Source of the DNA: Oscillospiraceae bacterium
Lineage (GTDB): Bacteria > Bacillota > Clostridia > Oscillospirales > Ruminococcaceae
Direction of reading: 5' to 3'
DNA: 8,714 nucleotides
Assembly (NCBI GenBank): GCA_028694405.1
Contig: JAQUTM010000089.1
Span: 1 to 8,714, forward strand
This document shows positions 1 through 4,993 of this stretch, one piece after another. Within the stretch, counting starts at the first letter, position 1. Every line of letters begins with the position of its first letter. The translations under genes and the position numbers were made by a program. Under the pieces are notes generated by a model that was not told the origin of the DNA, made no database searches, and saw only the letters and a program-made list of their open reading frames with translations.

Positions 1-795
1 CCTGGTAACTATGGCGTACAAATCTTCGGCGTTGCCTGTGTCAAAGTTATTACCTAACATCATAATGTCTACGCGGCGGTTTTTGGCACGTCCCTCGGCA
101 GTATCATTGCTTTCACGAGGATAGTTTTTGCCGTAGCCGTTGCTCATCAGTTTTTTGGGGTTTAAGCCTTTTTGCTCTTCAAAATAAATTACCACTTGGT
201 TGGCGCGCTCCGACGAGAGCATCCAGTCGCTAACCTTATAGTCCTCCACACCGGGTATGGCTGCTGTGTGGCCGTTTACGCGTATCATAAAAATGTCATC
301 TTCTACGCTTTTCAAGCAATCGCCCATAAAGTCCAGTATGGGGTAGCTTTCTTGGCGCAGCCGAGAGCTGTCCCCGTCAAAAAAGATGTTATTGTCAAAC
401 CGCACATACACGTTGTTGGCAATGTCTTTTTCTATGGTAACCGAGGCGCTCATGTCGTTTTGTTCTATGTATGCTTTTAAATATTCATACAGCTGGCTTA
501 AATCAATGGGCAACTCGTCCTTTACGGCTTCCTCGCCAATTTCCAAGCTGTCCATTCCGTGCTGAGGCGCAACGTCATCGCCGTCTCCCTCCGGCACAAG
601 CACTACTTGAGCGCTTACGGCATTTGCATCGCGGGCAAACGCCTTTACCAGTATCTCCCACTTTTCTTCGTTTACCGTAGACATACTGAAAAGCATGATA
701 AAAAAGGTAAGCAACAGGGTAACCATATCGCCATAAGTATCCATCCAGTTATAACCGCCACCGGAATCTCCGCCTTTTTTCTTGCCTCTTGCCAT
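1..795 (-). CDS. motB: MotB/MotS-type flagellar stator protein, 3' end outside window
   Basis: Stator subunit that, with MotA, forms the ion channel and anchors it to peptidoglycan. The frame opens with ATG at 795 and stays open for 265 codons to base 1, so the C-terminus is cut off by the window edge. A basic, glycine-rich cytoplasmic start (residues 1-14) leads into one membrane helix (about 24-40) in the context WMDTYGDMVTLLLTFF; Asp23 is the expected ion-binding aspartate. Residues 42-110 are a linker and plug region. An OmpA-like peptidoglycan-binding domain follows (about 118-246), with GHTAAIP (175-181), LSSERAN (193-199), GYGKNYP (220-226) and NRRVDIM (239-245). The usual Asp after GHT is Ala178. 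The site AAAGGAGGG lies 7 bases before ATG. It is 38 bases downstream of motA, so the two are surely cotranscribed. The helix most resembles MotS/PomB-type proteins, which suggests sodium use; that is inference. Confidence 0.95.
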   Translation of the reverse strand, partial: MARGKKKGGDSGGGYNWMDTYGDMVTLLLTFFIMLFSMSTVNEEKWEILVKAFARDANAVSAQVVLVPEGDGDDVAPQHGMDSLEIGEEAVKDELPIDLSQLYEYLKAYIEQNDMSASVTIEKDIANNVYVRFDNNIFFDGDSSRLRQESYPILDFMGDCLKSVEDDIFMIRVNGHTAAIPGVEDYKVSDWMLSSERANQVVIYFEEQKGLNPKKLMSNGYGKNYPRESNDTAEGRAKNRRVDIMMLGNNFDTGNAEDLYAIVTR

Positions 796-833
796 ACCGT
801 TACCCTCCTTTCCTGGCTTTAACAGCCGTTATG

Positions 834-1733
834 CTATTCTTCCTCTGCGGCTGCGCCCTTTTTGGCCTTTTTACCTTTTTTGTTTTGTAAAACAAGCATT
901 TGCAGCTTTTCTTCAATAAAGCGCGGGTTTTCACCGGCTTGTATGGCCTCTACGCCTTCACATATCAATATTTTACACAGCATTTCTTCTTCGTGCCGCA
1001 CCTTTAGCTTGTTGGAAATGGGGCTGAAAAACAAGTTACCCATCATACTGCCGTACAGGGTGGTTAACAGTGCCGTTGCCATAGCAGGGCCGATGGTCGC
1101 CGCGTCAGACATATCCGCAAGCATGTTAACAAGGCCGATTAAGGTACCAATCATACCAAACCCGGGGGCATACGCCGAGCCCTTGTCATAAAAGGCGCAA
1201 GACTGCGCATGCCGCTCTTCCAAGTGTTCCAGTTCAACGTCTAATAAATTATGTACCTTCTCGGGCTCTACCGAGTCCACCACAAGCATAAGACTGCTTT
1301 TTAAAAAGGGGTCTGTTGCGCCCTGCAGCTTGTCCTCCAGGGACAGTAAGCCTTTCATACGCGCCTCTTTTGCAAAATCTACAATTTGGGCAATATAGGC
1401 TTGCTCGTCATAAACTGTAGGAAATAAGGCTATTTTCAGCTGTTTTGGCACCTTGGTAAAGGTGGAAAGCGGAAAGGAAACCATTAGCGCAGCTATGGTA
1501 CCGCCTACAGTAATTGCCAAGCTGGGGTAGTTGATAAAACCGATAACACGGTCAAACGCAAAAGGAGTATATGTAGCCATTATCTCTTGGTAATTGGCAT
1601 CTTCGGGTTTGGGCATCTCTACAAAAACAATGCTGAATACAATTAAACCAATCGCTAATATCCACCCCAAAACAGTTAATATGTCAAAGGACGAGCTGTT
1701 TTTTCCGCCTTTTTGTGCGCTATCCTTAGCCAC
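834..1733 (-). CDS. motA: MotA/MotP-type flagellar stator protein
   Basis: Ion-conducting stator subunit that pushes on FliG. The start chosen is GTG at 1733 (MAKDSAQKGG..., 299 aa) because GAGGTGA lies 5 bases before it. A GTG three codons earlier, at 1742, falls inside that binding site. In the chosen numbering, helices lie near residues 18-39, 70-89, 187-206 and 213-237. PSLAITVGGTIAALMVSFP forms helix 2 and YAPGFGMIGTLIGLV forms helix 3. The cytoplasmic loop has R-MK-GLLSLE, with Arg125 and Glu133 spaced as E. coli Arg90 and Glu98 (FliG contacts). Prolines 190 and 238 match the two functional MotA prolines. The loop between helices 1 and 2 is longer than usual. The C-terminus ends in a Lys-rich then Glu-rich tail. 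The closest look is MotP/PomA rather than E. coli MotA, by recall of family sequences. It overlaps flbD by 8 bases and precedes motB. Confidence 0.95.
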   Translation of the reverse strand: MAKDSAQKGGKNSSSFDILTVLGWILAIGLIVFSIVFVEMPKPEDANYQEIMATYTPFAFDRVIGFINYPSLAITVGGTIAALMVSFPLSTFTKVPKQLKIALFPTVYDEQAYIAQIVDFAKEARMKGLLSLEDKLQGATDPFLKSSLMLVVDSVEPEKVHNLLDVELEHLEERHAQSCAFYDKGSAYAPGFGMIGTLIGLVNMLADMSDAATIGPAMATALLTTLYGSMMGNLFFSPISNKLKVRHEEEMLCKILICEGVEAIQAGENPRFIEEKLQMLVLQNKKGKKAKKGAAAEEE

Positions 1734-1935
1734 CAAAATCACCTCTGTTTATGTTATTAAAAATGCGTTGCTTATACTGCACGGTTTTGCGCACAATTTC
1801 TTCTATCGTTTCTTTTACAATATAAATTCTACCGTTTGTAAGGTAGATAGTGGTATCCGGATTTTCCTGAATTGTCTCGATTAAATCGCAATTTAATACA
1901 AACTCCACCTCATTCAGTTTTGTAAGCGTAATCAT
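1726..1935 (-). CDS. flbD: FlbD/SwrD family flagellar protein
   Basis: Small soluble protein of 69 residues, typical for the FlbD family (PF06289). Family features are MITLTKLNEVEFVLNCDLIE at the start, then PDTTIYLTNGRIYIVKE. The start chosen is ATG at 1935, with AAGGAG 8 bases upstream. An in-frame start codon further upstream would add 27 residues with no family similarity, translated from an inverted repeat. The Bacillus subtilis homologue SwrD (YlzI) is known to raise flagellar motor power and to be bypassed by more MotA/MotB; it is not the unrelated Caulobacter regulator also named FlbD. Its last 8 bases (GTGGCTAA) are shared with the start of motA, so translation of the two is likely coupled. 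That fits a role in supplying or activating the stator. The biochemical action is unknown. Confidence 0.93.
   Translation of the reverse strand: MITLTKLNEVEFVLNCDLIETIQENPDTTIYLTNGRIYIVKETIEEIVRKTVQYKQRIFNNINRGDFGG
1738..1746 (-). promoter_or_regulatory. Ribosome binding site that sets the motA start
   Basis: On the minus strand this reads AGAGGTGAT, within the end of flbD. GAGGTGA matches the anti-Shine-Dalgarno partner and ends 5 bases before GTG at 1733. The alternative GTG at 1742 lies inside the site, so 1733 is preferred. Ribosomes finishing flbD would pass directly over it. Confidence 0.7.
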
Positions 1936-1943
1936 AAGCGCTT

Positions 1944-1949
1944 CTCCTT
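1944..1949 (-). promoter_or_regulatory. Ribosome binding site for flbD
   Basis: AAGGAG on the minus strand, part of an A-rich run, 8 bases before ATG at 1935. It settles the short (69-residue) form of FlbD over a longer upstream reading. It lies 4 bases downstream of a small hairpin, so access could depend on folding of the leader. Confidence 0.75.
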
Positions 1950-1953
1950 TTTT

Positions 1954-1969
1954 GCAGCTTATGTGCTGC
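1954..1969 (-). repeat. Small hairpin that competes with the 13-bp inverted repeat
   Basis: gcagc (1954-1958) and gctgc (1965-1969) can pair over a 6-base loop. The second arm is part of the left arm of the larger inverted repeat, so the two stems cannot fully form together. The hairpin sits just upstream of the flbD ribosome binding site. Only 5 base pairs, so by itself it is weak. Confidence 0.4.
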
Positions 1970-2012
1970 TGCCACAAACAGCCCAAAACCTTTGGCCGCT
2001 TGTGGCAGCAGC
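1965..2012 (-). repeat. Perfect 13-bp inverted repeat between flgE and flbD
   Basis: Arms are 1965-1977 (gctgctgccacaa) and 2000-2012 (ttgtggcagcagc), separated by 22 bases; within the gap, ccaaa (1983-1987) and tttgg (1991-1995) can pair over a 3-base loop. On the minus strand the RNA would form a strong two-tier stem in the 113-base gap between the flgE stop and flbD. Neither strand has a T-run after it, so it does not look like an intrinsic terminator. A role in RNA processing, stability or translation control is possible but only inferred. Confidence 0.8.
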
Positions 2013-2030
2013 CCAAACGGGCCGCCGCCT

Positions 2031-2060
2031 TTTATAACGTAACTATCACTAACGTTTTAA
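2031..2060 (-). promoter_or_regulatory. Weak promoter-like sequence before flbD-motA-motB
   Basis: On the minus strand TTAAAA (2060-2055, 4 of 6 to TTGACA) is followed after 18 bases by TATAAA (2036-2031, 5 of 6 to TATAAT). It overlaps the end of flgE and would start RNA near base 2024, just before the 13-bp inverted repeat. It could give the stator genes extra expression apart from the long operon. Matches of this quality arise by chance, so this is a candidate only. Confidence 0.22.
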
Positions 2061-3704
2061 GTTTACCAGCTCCTCCAGCATATCGTCTGATACGGTGATA
2101 AGACGAGAGCTGGCCTGATAACCGCGCTGTGTGGTAATCATATCGGAAAATTCACGAGATAAATCCACATTGGAAAGCTCTAACGAACCCGCCACCAGCT
2201 GACCTGCGCCGCTGAGACCGGGTTGGCAATAATTCATTGTACCACTATTCGACGAGGTTGTGAAGTAGGTACCGCCCGATTGTACAAGACCCTGTGGGTT
2301 TGCAAAAGTAGCCAAATCAATACGGCCTACGGTAATGTCTCCCAAAATGCCGTGCTGTGCGGTAATTACGCCGTCGGCGCCAATGCTGATGCCTGTCAAA
2401 TCTTCAATGCCCTGTGGGCCGCCCTCGGTACCACCGGAAAGGATAATCTTTTTGCTGGAAAGGCCCAAGTTGTTGTTTGCCTTGGAGGGAGTAGCTATAC
2501 TTTTTGCTATTTCGGCAGCGCTTAATTTGTCCGATAAATCCCATCTGTTTGCCGTTGCGTCAGAGCCGGTTGCAACAGTTGGTTCTAAATCGGTATAAGA
2601 GGGGCGGTTGATTACAATATAATCTTCGCCGGAGCCGTTTGTCAGCTTCACGCTGCCCGCCGATGTACGGGTAGGGTCAATAACGCCGGTATAGGTTACA
2701 CCGCCAACCTCTAAGCTAAGGTTTAAGTTGCCGTCGCCCAGTTTTTCCATACTAAAAGCGGTTAGTGCGCCGCTTGCAGAAAATCCGGTGCCGGTTTCGC
2801 CTGTAAGGCTGATGCCAAGACCCGTTAAAACGTTTGGCCAGTTGGAGATAGTGCCGTCCTGAACGGTGTAATCGGTGCTGCATATTTGAGCACCTGTCAA
2901 GCCGCCCGCGGGCCATGCATCTGCCGGTGTCATGGTCATCATAAAGTTGCCCGCCGGGTGTGAAGCACCTGTGTTTGCCTGAGAATATTTTTCAATGGCG
3001 GCATTTACAACCGAGTTAAGCTCTGCCATAGTGGCAAAGGTTTCGTTTTCGTTTAAGGTAATAACAATACCGCTGGTACCAACCTCGGCTACTGCTTTTT
3101 CGCCGTCGGTTAAGGTGCCGCTTGTTACAAACTGAAACGATACGTTGCCGTCTGCCGTGGCATTGGTGGCTTTAATGTTAAACTTAACGCCGTTAATGGT
3201 TGCTTCGGCAGCGGAGGGGGTGGGGTTTACGGCAGGTATTTGCAGCTGAATTAAGTCACTGCCGGGTGCCTTACCGATTGGGTTGCCCGAAACACCCAGT
3301 ACAAAGTTACCTTGAGAATCTACCAGATTGCCCGCAGAGTCAAAGTTCATTTGGCCTGCGCGTGTAAAAAAGCGGTTGCCGTTGGCATCTTGTACCTGAA
3401 AAAAGCCTTCGCCGTCCACGGCTAAATCCATGGCGTTATCTGTCATGGTAAAGGACGACTGAGACATCAATAAATCTACCGAGCCCACCTGTGTACCGTA
3501 ACCGATACCACTGGGGTTTACGCCGCCGGAGCTGGTTGTTGCAGCCGCGGAGCTTTTTACCGTTTGATAATAAACATCTCGAAAAGTGGTACGGCTGCTT
3601 TTAAAGCCGTAAGTGTTAACGTTTGCAATATTATTACCGATAACATCCATTTTGGTTTGGTGGGCACGCATGCCCGAAACGCCGGAATACATCGCTCTGT
3701 TCAT
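2049..3704 (-). CDS. flgE: Flagellar hook protein FlgE
   Basis: Structural subunit of the hook, exported by the flagellar type III system and polymerised under the FlgD cap. It is 551 residues, longer than the roughly 400-residue enteric FlgE. The N-terminal rod/hook signature is clear: MYSGVSGMRAHQTK and NNIANVNTYGFK (residues 24-35). AMDLAVDGEGFFQV (91-104) and FFTRAGQMNFD (112-122) follow. The C-terminal signature is LELSNVDLSREFSDMITTQRG (508-528, shown in part) then YQASSRLITVSDDMLEELVN. These terminal helices build the inner tube. Residues of about 150-455 form the variable exposed domains, rich in Thr, Gly and Ala. Two cysteines are present (275 and 493), which is uncommon for hook proteins. 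ATG at 3704 has AAAAGGAG 9 bases upstream. There is no secretion signal peptide, as expected. It lies 84 bases after the TIGR02530-type gene. Confidence 0.97.
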   Translation of the reverse strand: MNRAMYSGVSGMRAHQTKMDVIGNNIANVNTYGFKSSRTTFRDVYYQTVKSSAAATTSSGGVNPSGIGYGTQVGSVDLLMSQSSFTMTDNAMDLAVDGEGFFQVQDANGNRFFTRAGQMNFDSAGNLVDSQGNFVLGVSGNPIGKAPGSDLIQLQIPAVNPTPSAAEATINGVKFNIKATNATADGNVSFQFVTSGTLTDGEKAVAEVGTSGIVITLNENETFATMAELNSVVNAAIEKYSQANTGASHPAGNFMMTMTPADAWPAGGLTGAQICSTDYTVQDGTISNWPNVLTGLGISLTGETGTGFSASGALTAFSMEKLGDGNLNLSLEVGGVTYTGVIDPTRTSAGSVKLTNGSGEDYIVINRPSYTDLEPTVATGSDATANRWDLSDKLSAAEIAKSIATPSKANNNLGLSSKKIILSGGTEGGPQGIEDLTGISIGADGVITAQHGILGDITVGRIDLATFANPQGLVQSGGTYFTTSSNSGTMNYCQPGLSGAGQLVAGSLELSNVDLSREFSDMITTQRGYQASSRLITVSDDMLEELVNLKR

Positions 3705-3738
3705 TTTTATACACTCCTTTTGAAGTGTACCGTTTGGT

Positions 3739-3765
3739 GCAGCTTATCAAGTCAGTCAAAGCTGC
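3739..3765 (-). repeat. Short inverted repeat between the TIGR02530-type gene and flgE
   Basis: gcagctt (3739-3745) and aagctgc (3759-3765) form a 7-bp stem over a 13-base loop, in the 84-base gap before flgE. There is no T-run after it on either strand. It may protect or separate the flgE part of the transcript; flgE product is needed in far greater amount than its neighbours. The function is inferred from position only. Confidence 0.45.
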
Positions 3766-3788
3766 AAAGCCCCCTTACAAAGGTCCGG

Positions 3789-4193
3789 CTAAACAATAAC
3801 GGTACCATCAATATTTGTAAATACGTTGCCTTTTAAATCATTTTCACTAACAGTAGTAATCACTTTGTTGTTTTGTGCGTTTACAATAAAAGCGGTGCGG
3901 TCTATTAAAATAAGGGTGTCGTTTAAGCCTTTTTGCTGGGCAATTTTTACGCCTTCGTTTAAGCGCTCCAGCCCTTCGCCGGTAAGCTCAATCCCGCGCT
4001 CTATTACGCGTGAAACCGCGTGCTTGGAAAACTGCACGTTGCTGTTTTGTGAAAGCTGCTGTGCCAGTAAATCTTTAAAAGAAGTGCCGCTTTGCAAGGT
4101 ATCCTGCCCTGTTGCTGCCGTGGTGTTTGGCTGTAACTGCGGCGTACCTGTTGTAATGGGTACAGACATTCTTCCAAGAAAAACATTGTTCAC
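3789..4193 (-). CDS. Flagellar operon protein of unknown function (TIGR02530 / Flagellar_put type)
   Basis: Protein of 134 residues. Residues 1-50 are Thr/Gln-rich and look disordered. The conserved part begins with FSKHAVSRVIERGIEL (55-70), continues through KIAQQKG and LILIDRTAFIVNAQNNKVITT (95-115, shown in part), and ends with VFTNIDGTVIV (124-134). This layout matches the family annotated as putative flagellar operon protein TIGR02530, found mainly between flgD and flgE in Clostridia and relatives; no function is established that I know of. Start is GTG at 4193: AAAGGAGGG lies 7 bases upstream and the first in-frame ATG is 8 codons further in. It sits 32 bases after flgD and 84 before flgE, so a part in hook assembly or hook export is a reasonable guess, but only from position. 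There is no signal peptide or membrane helix. Confidence 0.9.
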   Translation of the reverse strand: MNNVFLGRMSVPITTGTPQLQPNTTAATGQDTLQSGTSFKDLLAQQLSQNSNVQFSKHAVSRVIERGIELTGEGLERLNEGVKIAQQKGLNDTLILIDRTAFIVNAQNNKVITTVSENDLKGNVFTNIDGTVIV

Positions 4194-4200
4194 ACCTATG

Positions 4201-4209
4201 CCCTCCTTT
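4201..4209 (-). promoter_or_regulatory. Ribosome binding site that sets the GTG start of the TIGR02530-type gene
   Basis: AAAGGAGGG on the minus strand with 7 bases before GTG at 4193. The first in-frame ATG is 8 codons downstream, too far to use this strong site, so the GTG start is well supported. Confidence 0.8.
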
Positions 4210-4225
4210 GCTTGTGTGTTGCTGC

Positions 4226-4975
4226 TTACTCGTCTGCGGTGGTAAACACCAGCTTAGAGTATGCTTTTTCAATACCCGTGGCGCTGCTTACAATAACATT
4301 TGCATAGTAGGTTGTGCCGGGGTCCAGGTTTTTAAGGCTTGCCTTCATTTCATCTGTGCTGCTAAACGTACCGCCATAGGTGCCGCCTTTAACTTGAGAC
4401 ACAGTATCAAAGCTTGCATCTTTAGAGTAGTAGACGCTGTATGTATATTTGCTTGCATCGGTAGATTTTGGTACATCCCATGCAATATCCGCTGTAGTGG
4501 TTGATTTTTTAAGCAGATACGGTACCATTTTGGATACGCCGCTCAGCTCACCATTTGTAACGGCTGCGGTGTCATTTACCGTCATAACCTGGCTTAGCTT
4601 ATACTCTTTGCCGTCAATGTACAGCGAATAAGAATCGTTAGCCAATACAACCTTTTCTACCACACCTGTTTTTTGTGTTACATTTGCGCCAAGGCTTATG
4701 CTTGCCACTGTAACCTCTTTGCCCACAAGGCCCATTGCATAGTTTGTTTTGGAGTAATACGCAAGCTCTTGCATTTGCTGCATACTGGCTATTTGCGCCA
4801 TTTGCGTAACATACTGGGTATCATCTACGGGATTTGTAAAATCCTGATTTTGCAGCTGTGCTATCATCAGCTCTAAAAAGTCTTGTACGTTTAGGTTGGA
4901 GTTTGCATTTGCGTCCTCGTAAACTGCGCCTATGTTTAAGCTGCCGTTTACTTGGTTTAACCCGCTTGTTGCCAT
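4226..4975 (-). CDS. flgD: Flagellar hook cap protein FlgD with fibronectin-III-like C-terminus
   Basis: Scaffold that caps the growing hook and lets FlgE subunits insert. It is 249 residues. The N-terminal FlgD core is plain: FLELMIAQLQNQDFTNP (33-49), VDDTQYVTQMAQIASMQQM (50-68) and AMGLVGKEV (80-88). Residues of about 82-132 fit the small beta-barrel that follows in FlgD proteins. From about 155 to 247 the sequence reads like a fibronectin type III fold: TADIAWDVP (161-169), YTYSVYYSKD (177-186) and LKNLDPGTTYYANVIVSS (214-231). Usual FlgD proteins have an Ig-like domain (FlgD_ig) in this part, which may be the same structural role filled by a different fold. ATG at 4975 has AAAGGAG upstream with 9 bases between. 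It is 18 bases after fliK, in the usual fliK-flgD order. Confidence 0.95.
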   Translation of the reverse strand: MATSGLNQVNGSLNIGAVYEDANANSNLNVQDFLELMIAQLQNQDFTNPVDDTQYVTQMAQIASMQQMQELAYYSKTNYAMGLVGKEVTVASISLGANVTQKTGVVEKVVLANDSYSLYIDGKEYKLSQVMTVNDTAAVTNGELSGVSKMVPYLLKKSTTTADIAWDVPKSTDASKYTYSVYYSKDASFDTVSQVKGGTYGGTFSSTDEMKASLKNLDPGTTYYANVIVSSATGIEKAYSKLVFTTADE

Positions 4976-4993
4976 GCTGTGTTACTCCTTTCT

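Noticed and set aside
172..822. Several plus-strand open frames over the motB region
   Set aside because: The minus strand carries an intact MotB frame with no stop up to the window edge; the plus-strand frames are its shadows.
1965..2012. Intrinsic transcription terminator between flgE and flbD
   Set aside because: The stem is strong but neither strand has a T-run after it, and flbD and the stator genes follow in the same direction.
1936..2016. Longer N-terminus for FlbD from an upstream start at 2016
   Set aside because: The extra 27 residues come from the inverted repeat, do not look like the family, and the AAGGAG site points to ATG at 1935.
3826..4245. Plus-strand open frame of 139 codons opposite the TIGR02530-type gene
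   Set aside because: It is antisense to a conserved gene with a strong ribosome binding site, has no good site of its own and resembles no family I know.
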